From contig CAJTNT010000005.1 in NCBI GenBank assembly GCA_910577785.1, positions 1 to 64,000 on the forward strand: a stretch of 64,000 nucleotides of DNA, in the 5' to 3' direction. The notes under the pieces are model-generated. The model was not told the origin of the DNA and did no database searches. It saw nothing but the letters and a program-made list of their open reading frames with translations. Source of the stretch: an uncultured Lachnospiraceae bacterium. Lineage in GTDB: Bacteria; Bacillota; Clostridia; Lachnospirales; Lachnospiraceae. Made by a program: the position numbers and the translations under genes. Below are positions 16,569 through 23,909 of the stretch, piece by piece; position 1 is the first letter of the stretch, and every line of letters begins with the position of its first letter.

Positions 16569-17702
16569 TTGAATATAAGGAATGATTTAAAGGGCATAAG
16601 TATTCAACAATATAAGACAGATATTGGATTCCGTACACTAGTAGAAGGCGTAGACGAAAATTTGTATATTATACCCAAATACCAGAGAAAATATCGTTGG
16701 AGCAAAGAACAGGTTATTGCATTAGTGGAATCATTGATTCGTGGTTTGCCGATTCCACCTATTTATACTTGCAGAAACCAGGAGAATCAATTGGAAATAT
16801 TAGATGGGCAACAACGTATTTTGAGTTTGTTTTTTTACTATATCGGCTATTATTTAGACAGAAAGAAAAGTAATTCTATAGATTTTTCAGAAATTGCAAC
16901 AGAAAACGGCTCTTTTAAAGATGCCTTGAGTAGCCAGCTGGCTCTAGAGGAACTTCATATTCAGTTAAAAAATGAAGACGAACAAGGATTTAATGTAGAT
17001 TACGCAAATCTGCCCCCAGAAATGAAAAGACGCATTGACTATACAACGATTACTGTCATAGAAATAAAAATTGATGATGAAAAACAGCGTACAAAGATAT
17101 TAAGAAAAATTTTTGAGAACCTGAATGCAAAAGGCTCCCTTTTAACACAGCAAGAATTGAGAAACGGAATCTATGTATGCGATTTTTATCATATGCTGCA
17201 GAAATATAACAGACATGATGATAAATGGAGAAAAATTTGGGGCAGAGAAGATGCGGCAGAACGTGATATGGAAACCCTTTTGCGGCTTTGTGCATTAAAA
17301 ATGTATGTCAAGCTTGAGAAAAAAGATTCCGGAAATTTCGATTTTATTATAGAGAACTATCATAGTTCTTATGCGAAATTGTTAGATCAATTTTCAGAGG
17401 ATGCCATGAAATTTGATGAAGAACAAATGAACAACTACAAAAATAGTTTGGACTGTTTTTTTGAGTTGTTTAAAGTTAATGTAACGCACTCATCAAAAGT
17501 AGCCTTATTGGAGAGTTTTTATATTGTTTACGAAAAACTGGCTGTCAACAAGGCAATTACATCTGAAATATATAATAAAATCTTGCATGATCCAAGATAT
17601 ATCTCCTATGCGCGGCAGGGAACAGTGAAAATGAAAAATATGAACGAAAGGTGGAAAACGGTATATGAAATTTGGTCCGGAGATTCTAAATCAAATCATT
17701 GA
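16569..17702 (+). CDS. DUF262-domain protein (ParB-like nuclease/NTPase fold)
   Basis: A 377-residue protein with IIPKYQRKYRWS at 34-45 and LDGQQR at 78-83. These are the two conserved blocks of DUF262, the ParB/sulfiredoxin-like domain also found at the N-terminus of GmrSD and of many defence proteins. The helical remainder has no HNH motif, so it is not a full GmrSD nuclease. The start is TTG at 16569 with GAGGAGG in front. It overlaps the next gene by 38 bases. Base composition is clearly more AT-rich than that of the neighbours, and strand is opposite, which suggests a transferred island. DUF262 proteins paired with an ATPase are a known arrangement; the role is presumed defence. Confidence 0.85.
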   Translation: MNIRNDLKGISIQQYKTDIGFRTLVEGVDENLYIIPKYQRKYRWSKEQVIALVESLIRGLPIPPIYTCRNQENQLEILDGQQRILSLFFYYIGYYLDRKKSNSIDFSEIATENGSFKDALSSQLALEELHIQLKNEDEQGFNVDYANLPPEMKRRIDYTTITVIEIKIDDEKQRTKILRKIFENLNAKGSLLTQQELRNGIYVCDFYHMLQKYNRHDDKWRKIWGREDAAERDMETLLRLCALKMYVKLEKKDSGNFDFIIENYHSSYAKLLDQFSEDAMKFDEEQMNNYKNSLDCFFELFKVNVTHSSKVALLESFYIVYEKLAVNKAITSEIYNKILHDPRYISYARQGTVKMKNMNERWKTVYEIWSGDSKSNH

Positions 17703-18123
17703 TAAAATATCGAACGAAGAATTGCCTTATCCAAACAGCATTATCATAGGCGATAACTCTAGCGGGAAAACACTCTTGTTAAAGTTATTGATAGAAAAAC
17801 GAAAGAATGTTGGCGCCTTATATTTTATAGATGCTGTGAACCGTGGATTTGATGTGAAAAAAATATCCAAAACAAACCAAAAACCCGAATTTAAAAAAAC
17901 CATCCTGGAAACCAGATTGCAGGAAGTGAACTTTAATTTAGCGGATTCTTTTAATTGTTTTGGAACGCTGACAGAGAGAGTAGAAATTATTTATCAATTG
18001 TATGAAAAAGAAATCCAGGATCTATTTTATGAGCTTACAAACGACAGGTTTAAAATAGATTATAATAATCCCATCGGAGAGGTCGATTTTGGAAACGGAA
18101 AAGGAGTCCGTTGCCCAATATGA
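17665..18123 (+). pseudogene. Truncated P-loop ATPase, partner of the DUF262 protein
   Basis: A 152-residue product with a clear Walker A at residues 29-36 (GDNSSGKT) near the N-terminus. It stops after DYNNPIGEVDFGNGKGVRCPI. No Walker B, signature or sensor follows. ATPases that accompany DUF262 genes are usually more than twice this length, continuing after such a GxGKG-like segment into the Walker B part. I take this as the N-terminal remnant of an AAA/ABC-like ATPase cut by a deletion near 18,110. The ATG at 17665 lies inside the DUF262 gene. If still made, it could bind ATP but probably not hydrolyse it. Confidence 0.65.
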
Positions 18124-18583
18124 AAAATCCAGCAAATGTTCCATGAAATACCGTAAACAGTGTACAGTTGCCTGTAAAGCATTGAGGAAATTACAAATAA
18201 AATACAGCAGCCTTCCTGATGCAGAAATATTATTACAGCCTATGGGCATCCAGGGCAGGGACTCTAATGAAATACTAGCCTTACAGTATAATGTAGAAAA
18301 GATGGAATTTGAGCCTGCCAGAAATTCTCATACATATTCTGACAGAGAACTTCGGTTTATAGAAGCACATATAAAAAGATTTCGGTTAAACGACCCCAAA
18401 TTTCGTTCTCGGCAATTGTTCGATTTTATCCAAAATATTATTGATAACCATGGCGGGCTTCCTGCCTACGAATATAATAATTTAACCGTAACTTTATTTC
18501 GCAAAAAACTAGAACAAAAGCCGCCAGAAGAAATACTAAAAATCTGTGAAAAAATATATATTGTTACGTTTACTAAAATGTAA
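18089..18583 (+). CDS. Unknown protein, possibly a 3' remnant joined to the island
   Basis: A reading frame of up to 164 residues overlapping the end of the truncated ATPase by 35 bases. The only far-upstream start is a TTG at 18089; an ATG at 18143 (MKYRKQ) would give about 146 residues, but neither has a convincing SD. The sequence is AT-rich, basic and helical (RELRFIEAHIKRFRLNDPKF), with no motif I recognise. It may be an intact small gene or a fragment brought in by the same event that cut the ATPase. Confidence 0.4.
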   Translation: METEKESVAQYEKSSKCSMKYRKQCTVACKALRKLQIKYSSLPDAEILLQPMGIQGRDSNEILALQYNVEKMEFEPARNSHTYSDRELRFIEAHIKRFRLNDPKFRSRQLFDFIQNIIDNHGGLPAYEYNNLTVTLFRKKLEQKPPEEILKICEKIYIVTFTKM

Positions 18584-18674
18584 TAAATCGTTTCGCCAGA
18601 TTCCTTTATGGGGTAACAAGCTCTCCATCCTGTCAGGAAACAACACTCAACGGATACACCATATTGCAAATAGC

Positions 18675-18707
18675 TAAGGGGGGAATAGATTTCTCTGCCC
18701 CCCCTTA
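18675..18707. terminator. Hairpin between convergent genes
   Basis: TAAGGGGGG (18675-18683) pairs with CCCCCCTTA (18699-18707), a strong stem of 9 bp with a 15-base loop. It lies between the end of the plus-strand island and the end of the minus-strand NlpC-like gene. No U tract is present on either side, so efficiency is doubtful. Confidence 0.4.
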
Positions 18708-18708
18708 A

Positions 18709-18829
18709 ATTACCACGCTGGCCATACGGCGCTGCGGGCTATAACATTACCACGCTGGCCATACGGCGCTGCGGGCTATAACATTACCACGCTGGCCATA
18801 CGGCGCTGCGGGCTATAACATTACCACGC
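18709..18829. repeat. 37-bp tandem repeat (three full copies plus a part)
   Basis: Exact 37-bp units begin at 18709, 18746 and 18783, and a fourth, partial unit begins at 18820. That partial unit is the last codons and stop of the NlpC-like gene (complement of GCGTGGTAAT). So the array looks like serial duplication of the gene's 3' end plus 26 bases. Each unit contains GGCCATACGGCGCTGCGG, a word shared with repeat family A. There are no spacers, so it is not a CRISPR array. Confidence 0.9.
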
Positions 18830-20509
18830 CTTCATGGTCACTGGGATAAATTTCTTGCTGTACAGGCTGTCAAATGTATATTTCTCATCTACACGCCAAG
18901 TACTCTTCAGGCTGCTGTTATAAGTCGTCTGATGGGTTGCCGTCACGTATCCATTGTATACGCCTGTGACCATCATGACATGGCCGTTCTGGAGCAGCAG
19001 ATCCCCTACCTGGCACTGTGCGTAAGCGTTTTTCATGGCGCTTTTCCCGTTCAGGTTACAGATACTTGTTGCATTTGTCATATTGTTATGCCTGTAATTC
19101 CCAACGGCTTTCATATAGGATGACTTGGGATAAAGGCCTGTTGTATTGGTAATCGGGAAGCCTGCGTTTATGGTACGGTATGCCATGGATACAGCTGAGC
19201 TGCAGTCCGATCCAAGATAGGTAGTCTGGCCTGCCGGGCCGACATAGGTGCTGCCGGATAAATTCTTTTTGAACTTTTCTAAGTTTGTCTGCCTGGACTT
19301 CTGGGAATACGGAATGCCTTTGTAATATGTCCCTGCATACCAATACCTTCCCCCAGACCAATGGAGGAACGTTTTTTTCGGCGTCCAGCGGATGGTGGCG
19401 CACTGTTTCATGTAATCTGCCACGCTTTGGCGCTGATTGTTATTACTTGGCGTATCCGGAACCAACACCTGCAGAAATGGATTCGTCGCATCTGATGTCC
19501 CGTCTTTTACGATATTGGGGATTTTCCCGGAGGAATTGGCCCATCTTTTCTCTTTGATGCCATAGGCCAGGTAGTGTTCCATCCGCTGGCCGCTGGTCAT
19601 GGAGCTTAAGTCGCTATGGCGGCTCTTGTAATAAGAATCCCAATAATATTCCGATGTACTGCGGCCTTCCTTCCAGCCATGGGTAATAAAATGCTGGTAG
19701 CCCACTGTGTAATTCCTGGAGCCATAGGCCTGGGCAACGTCAATGTTGCAGGCCAAGTAGTAGGCGGCGTCGAACACTGGGGAACCGGAACGTCCTTCCT
19801 TGATGCCATAGTTGATCCAATGCTGATAGAGCTTTGTCTCGTCATACCCATAAGCTGCCTTCAAATCTCCGTAGCGGTTGGCGTAATAAACGGCATGGAA
19901 GGCCAGCTTTTCTGCAAAAGTCTGCGGACGGGCAGCCGGCCGGCTGGGCGCAGGAGCCGGGCTGGGCGCGGGGCTGGAGGCGGCATAGACGCCTGCGACC
20001 CATCCTAATTTATAGCCGCCGGAAACGGGGTAAATCACCTGTGTGCGGGATCCGTTGTTGCCTGTAATGACCACAGAATCGGTAGCATATACTGTGCCGA
20101 TTGTGGACGAGCCCGTCGGCCTGCGGTAGGCGGTCAATTTCCTGCCTAGGGTCCTTGTGGATGTGGAAAAGTTTGCATCCCGGAAGAATGCGCCCGTTGG
20201 CGCATAAGCCGTCTTGTAGCCGCCGGAAACGGGATACTGCACACGGACTGCGCCATTGGAATAGGTTGCCGTAATCTTGCATAAATCACCAGATGCAATG
20301 TAGCCGGAAACCCTGGAGAGGGAGGATGTGGTGTAGGTTGTCACTTTTCCATTGATGGTATAGCAGGAGATTGGCGTCCTGGAAGTCGTGGAGGCGGCTT
20401 CTGCCTGCATGGGATTGGTTACAGCCATGCCTGTCAGGATACAGAGGGCTGCAAGTACAGTACAAAATGCTTTTTTACACTTTTCTGACCATTTTAAGAT
20501 ATTTTTCAT
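18821..20509 (-). CDS. Secreted NlpC/P60-like cell-wall hydrolase with SH3 and Tyr-rich repeats
   Basis: A 562-residue exported protein. A signal peptide ends near AEAAS. Two SH3-like repeats follow, each ending in YPVSGGYK (near 92 and 163). After a Pro/Ala linker come three repeats of about 45 residues (ANRYGDLKAAYGYD, then HWINYGIKEGRSGS) of the kind seen in Lachnospiraceae cell-wall proteins. The C-terminal domain has the catalytic-type Cys in LGSDCSSAVSMAYR and His in NGHVMMVTGV, as in NlpC/P60 and CHAP peptidases. Role: peptidoglycan peptide cleavage. AAAGGAAGGA precedes the ATG. Confidence 0.82.
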   Translation of the reverse strand: MKNILKWSEKCKKAFCTVLAALCILTGMAVTNPMQAEAASTTSRTPISCYTINGKVTTYTTSSLSRVSGYIASGDLCKITATYSNGAVRVQYPVSGGYKTAYAPTGAFFRDANFSTSTRTLGRKLTAYRRPTGSSTIGTVYATDSVVITGNNGSRTQVIYPVSGGYKLGWVAGVYAASSPAPSPAPAPSRPAARPQTFAEKLAFHAVYYANRYGDLKAAYGYDETKLYQHWINYGIKEGRSGSPVFDAAYYLACNIDVAQAYGSRNYTVGYQHFITHGWKEGRSTSEYYWDSYYKSRHSDLSSMTSGQRMEHYLAYGIKEKRWANSSGKIPNIVKDGTSDATNPFLQVLVPDTPSNNNQRQSVADYMKQCATIRWTPKKTFLHWSGGRYWYAGTYYKGIPYSQKSRQTNLEKFKKNLSGSTYVGPAGQTTYLGSDCSSAVSMAYRTINAGFPITNTTGLYPKSSYMKAVGNYRHNNMTNATSICNLNGKSAMKNAYAQCQVGDLLLQNGHVMMVTGVYNGYVTATHQTTYNSSLKSTWRVDEKYTFDSLYSKKFIPVTMKAW

Positions 20510-20658
20510 ATGATTTTCCTTCCTTTCTAAAATAAAAAGCTGTTCTATTCACGGCCTGGAAGTCCGCAGACCGTAATGAAAAGTTTCGTTACTGCCTGAT
20601 TGCAGCTGGCTTGCCCGATTCAGCGTCCGTTTTGCCAAGCGCACAGCCAGAAAGTATT
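20510..20658. other. Gap with a fragment of repeat family C
   Basis: No gene. TTCACGGCCTGGAAGTCCGC near 20,549-20,568 is nearly identical to a stretch of family C at 28,911-28,930. It is followed by CGTTAC-type words that recur in other gaps of the window. Confidence 0.5.
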
Positions 20659-21222
20659 TTACCAATGGTAGCGCATCCCCTCCACATACATGGAGCGTGT
20701 CTTGGCATCCACATAATCGCTCCGTATGGAAGCAATTGACCCATCTGGGCGGTAGATGTCAATAAAATCTCCATTCCTCTGCGTCCGGCAGACATGGCCA
20801 TTGGCGTCCTGGACCGTCTCCGGGATACCAGAAGCGCCCACGCCAGCATCCGGGAGAGCCATCCGCCAGATGAAGGGCAGGAAAAATACGCATACTTTTA
20901 TGGTGACTCCAAGGCCGCTGAGTATCATACAGGGAATGCATTTTTTCTTCAGCGGCTGCGGGCATTTTATGTAAGCCATGACATAGAGCAGAATCCCCAG
21001 GATCAGGCACACCGGCCCTAAAAATATGGGGAAACCGGCGTCTTTCAGCTGTGGGATAAACCAGCTGAGGATGCCCACAATACCAACCGCGACAAAGTCC
21101 AGCGCCAGATACGCTTTCAGGCGCCCATAAACCTTATTGGCCTTATAGGTGGCCGTAACGGAACTTTCTTTAAAAGCACACACTAACATTAAAACAATAA
21201 CAACGATAGCAACTACAAACAT
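20659..21222 (-). CDS. Four-helix membrane protein with extracytoplasmic C-terminal tail, unknown
   Basis: A 187-residue protein. Hydrophobic helices lie around residues 2-16, 35-55, 62-82 and 95-115. The C-terminal 75 residues are polar and contain NGDFIDIYRPDGSIASIR and end VEGMRYHW. The ATG at 21222 has AAAAGGAGG upstream; the longer frame to 21336 is not supported. A shorter paralog at 45578-45853 repeats only the last helix and this tail with high identity. Function unknown; the tail looks like a small beta-strand domain. Confidence 0.7.
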   Translation of the reverse strand: MFVVAIVVIVLMLVCAFKESSVTATYKANKVYGRLKAYLALDFVAVGIVGILSWFIPQLKDAGFPIFLGPVCLILGILLYVMAYIKCPQPLKKKCIPCMILSGLGVTIKVCVFFLPFIWRMALPDAGVGASGIPETVQDANGHVCRTQRNGDFIDIYRPDGSIASIRSDYVDAKTRSMYVEGMRYHW

Positions 21223-21287
21223 ATTCTTTTCCTCCTTTTTGATTTGATTTTGTTTTGTTTTTGCTCTGATTTTGTTTCTATCTATAT

Positions 21288-21625
21288 ATGGGAGGCAGGG
21301 GAAATTTTCCTCAAAAGAAACTAAAAAAATTTGCAATTTATAAGAAGGAAGGATTTAAGCGCGCTTTACGCCCAGAGATTTATGTGGACAAAACCTATAT
21401 GATTGATTATCTGTTTTGCCAATATGATGGGTATGTATTTTGGGATGGAATCCATGTTTACAACTCGAAATCTGTTGTGGATGTTATGCGGAACCGAAAA
21501 TTCAGAAGTTTTGGACAAATACAGAAACTTATGAAGCGCTGCAGGTTTATATTGATTTGAATCTTGACGGGTTAAAAGAAGCTAAAAACAAAGACGATTT
21601 CTTAACATTGCCCGCGGGAATATGA
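21288..21625 (+). pseudogene. Decayed AAA-ATPase/PD-(D/E)XK family gene
   Basis: Remnant of the same family as the intact gene at 61366-62991. The first part reads KEGFKRALRPEIYVDKTYMI, typical for the N-terminus of DUF1703-type proteins. It then jumps directly to YDGYVFWDGIHVYNSKSVVD, normally several hundred residues later, so the ATPase core is deleted. A one-base shift near 21,510 moves the frame; the second frame continues WTNTETYEALQVYIDLNLDG before a stop at 21,625. No function expected. Confidence 0.75.
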
Positions 21626-21633
21626 GCCGTAAA

Positions 21634-21739
21634 ATGCCGCTGCATGGATATAGGATAACACACATTAACTTGCAGGCTCAAAATTCATCCTGCGCGAAAG
21701 GTATCGGTAATTCGCACGGGTTATACTAGGCAGCGGCAT
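21634..21739. repeat. Inverted-repeat bounded non-coding segment
   Basis: ATGCCGCTGC at 21634-21643 and GCAGCGGCAT at 21730-21739 form a perfect 10-bp inverted repeat enclosing 86 bases, with no gene inside. It lies just after the ATPase remnant and before the end of the anti-sigma-like gene. It may be a small mobile or RNA element; no second copy was seen. Confidence 0.45.
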
Positions 21740-21777
21740 ATATTACTCTGACGGTTCTCTTATAGTTGCAGAATGCC

Positions 21778-22458
21778 TTAAGCTTTGATAATCTGGATCA
21801 TTGCTCCTTCTTTCATGCTCCCCACATCCAAAATGGCCTCATAGCATCCCAAGTCCTCATCATAGGAAAAAGAATATGTCTTCTCTTCCCCGTCGCAGAT
21901 TACCTGTAGCTTCAGTTCCTCACCCGCAAATATGCCTTCTTCCAGCTGGATGGTAATCTGGTCTTTGCCGCAGAGAATAGAAGACTCTTCTGACTGGCGG
22001 CTGACATAGGCCTTTTCCTTTTCTGCGGAGGCTTCGCCGCGTGCCATAGCAAACTGCGGCCTTTCAAAAAATTCCCAGCAGGCGGCAAGGCTTTCTCCCC
22101 GCTGCCGGATCAGCGTAAAGGCATCCCCAATCTTTTTCAAGACAACAAAGGCCTCGGCCTTTAATTCTTTGCCTATCTCTTCTGTTTCTTCCAGCAACGG
22201 ATTTTCTCCTTCCATTCCTTCCGATAACTGTCTCTCTTTCCCCATTTCCTCCTGCAATTCCACTTCTTCTTCCGTTTCCAATGGGATGAGCTTATATGCG
22301 TTCAAGCTGTTTAGCAAGACATATTTTGCGCAAAATGACTGGTAACAGGCATCGCAGCCTGCCATATGCCGTTTTACCATCAGCTGCCCATCCGACAATA
22401 TTTCTTCTTTCACGTAAGCTTCCGCTAAATCATGAAGTTCTTCTGCTGTCGCATGCAT
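21778..22458 (-). CDS. Zinc-finger anti-sigma-like protein (soluble)
   Basis: A 226-residue acidic protein. Residues 28-40 read VKRHMAGCDACYQ, an H-x3-C-x2-C zinc motif as in zf-HC2 anti-sigma factors, preceded by the short helices typical of that domain. No transmembrane segment follows, unlike most such proteins; the C-terminal half is a beta-rich domain (ITIQLEEGIFAGEELKLQVI). AGGAGG precedes the ATG. It is 103 bases after the sigma-like gene, so it probably binds that protein and controls transcription of this region. The C-terminal domain could be the sensor; its signal is unknown. Confidence 0.65.
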   Translation of the reverse strand: MHATAEELHDLAEAYVKEEILSDGQLMVKRHMAGCDACYQSFCAKYVLLNSLNAYKLIPLETEEEVELQEEMGKERQLSEGMEGENPLLEETEEIGKELKAEAFVVLKKIGDAFTLIRQRGESLAACWEFFERPQFAMARGEASAEKEKAYVSRQSEESSILCGKDQITIQLEEGIFAGEELKLQVICDGEEKTYSFSYDEDLGCYEAILDVGSMKEGAMIQIIKA

Positions 22459-22561
22459 TTGTTTCCTCCTAATTTTAAATCTATCGTTACTGCATATTTT
22501 CCTGGCTTCCTAATCCCTCATTTTCTTGCTTCTGCCATACAAGAAAATGCAGCGCCTTCCC

Positions 22562-23743
22562 TTACCTGATATATAATTCTTCCGCTACCCCTACGCTCTT
22601 TTTGCAGAATTCCTCGTCCTTCGCTGCCCATTTCTCCGTATCATGCAAAAGATGCCTGGCGGTACGGATTGGCCAGTTCTTGATGCCGTTTTGTTCAAAA
22701 TCCTCTGTAATTACCAGTTCTTTTACCAGCTTTTCCTCTGCGGCGCCTGCCCCTGACAGGCCTCCCCCTGCGGTAACTGCCCCTGACAGGCCTCCCCCTA
22801 TAGAGCCTGGCTCTGCTTTCCTCTCCTGGGACGGTTTCTTTTTCTTCGGCGCGGGAAGGCAGTAAACCTGCTCCAGGTTCTCCCGGTAGGGCTGTCCCCA
22901 GGCAAAAGCTTCTTCCAGCAAAGGCTCCATCCCATACAGCTCCACAAATTCCCTGCTCAATGTCTCCACGGTTTCCCCTTCCATGGCGGAAAGGGCAAAG
23001 TTGAGCAGGATCACGCTGTCACGGGCAATCTTGCCCTCCAGATTTCCAGTTTCCTCGTTGTAACAAGATGAGGGCTTGCCCCCCTTTCTGCCGCTGATTT
23101 TTGCAAGCTGGCGTAAGAACCTGGGGTTGCGGGACTTTTTAAATAGCTGAGGCAGGAGGACTGCATAGCAATAGGTAATCACCTGGTACGGCGGCAGCTG
23201 TGTCTCCTGCAGCGCCTGCTGGTAAAACCGCAGAATTTCCTTGCGGATGGCAGACGTTTCCGCATCCAGGATTTCCTGCTCCACAAGCTCATGCTCCCAG
23301 TTTGTGGTCTTTACTGTGTCAAGCACCTGGAATACGTCTACGCCTTCCTGGCCGGCTTTCCGGCGCATCTGTTCCTGGGACTGCCTGCGGTTAAAATCAT
23401 TGCAGCAGTTCTGGGCAATCCCCAACAGATAGCCAAAGAATCTTTCCGCATCCACCTGCTCTGGAAATCCACGGAATGCCAGCTTCATCACTTCAAAGCT
23501 TACCGTCTGCATCAGCTCATCCACCTGCTCCAAGCCTGAAATTCCCTTTAGGGACAGCCTTTTTACCGCCAAGGCATAGGTATTGCTCTGCAAAATGCGG
23601 ATGACCTCCCCCAAGGCTTCTTTGTCATTGCGCATTACCCGGTCATACAGGCTATTGATGATCTCAGCCGGCGTCTCGCCGTTTTCTTCCCTTGCAGGTG
23701 TATAATGGTAATATAATCTGTAATGCTCTGATATGCTTCTGTC
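22562..23743 (-). CDS. Sigma-70-like (ECF-type) protein with long C-terminal extension
   Basis: A 393-residue protein. Residues about 25-130 look like sigma region 2: NDKEALGEVIRILQSNTYALA, then DELMQTVSFEVMKLAFRGFP and FFGYLLGIAQNCCNDFNRR. A clear region 4 HTH is not obvious, although LPPYQVITYCYAVLLP and the KISGRKGGKPSS stretch lie where one would expect it. After a linker with two GGGLSGA repeats, the C-terminus is unlike any family I know. The start is put at 23743, with AAGGAGG 10 bases upstream. It probably directs or modulates transcription of the downstream CHAT/Hsp70 genes with the adjacent anti-sigma-like protein. Confidence 0.55.
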   Translation of the reverse strand, partial: DRSISEHYRLYYHYTPAREENGETPAEIINSLYDRVMRNDKEALGEVIRILQSNTYALAVKRLSLKGISGLEQVDELMQTVSFEVMKLAFRGFPEQVDAERFFGYLLGIAQNCCNDFNRRQSQEQMRRKAGQEGVDVFQVLDTVKTTNWEHELVEQEILDAETSAIRKEILRFYQQALQETQLPPYQVITYCYAVLLPQLFKKSRNPRFLRQLAKISGRKGGKPSSCYNEETGNLEGKIARDSVILLNFALSAMEGETVETLSREFVELYGMEPLLEEAFAWGQPYRENLEQVYCLPAPKKKKPSQERKAEPGSIGGGLSGAVTAGGGLSGAGAAEEKLVKELVITEDFEQNGIKNWPIRTARHLLHDTEKWAAKDEEFCKKSVGVAEELYIR

Positions 23744-23909
23744 CATAGGATCTGTTCCTCCTTGCCGTTTCCCATATCCAATATGCATTCACGGAATATA
23801 TACTGATATATGGGAAATTATCGTTAATTTACTCACATTCTTATCTTGTTACAGATAATTTCTGCAGTTATGTTATTATTTATAGCAATAGCTTCGTTAT
23901 TTTCTGCTG

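Noticed and set aside
16569..17702. GmrSD-type type IV restriction enzyme
   Set aside because: The DUF262 part is present, but there is no DUF1524 HNH domain in this protein or in the following frames.
18709..18829. Possible CRISPR array
   Set aside because: The 37-bp units are directly adjacent, with no spacers, and derive from the 3' end of the neighbouring gene. No cas gene is present.
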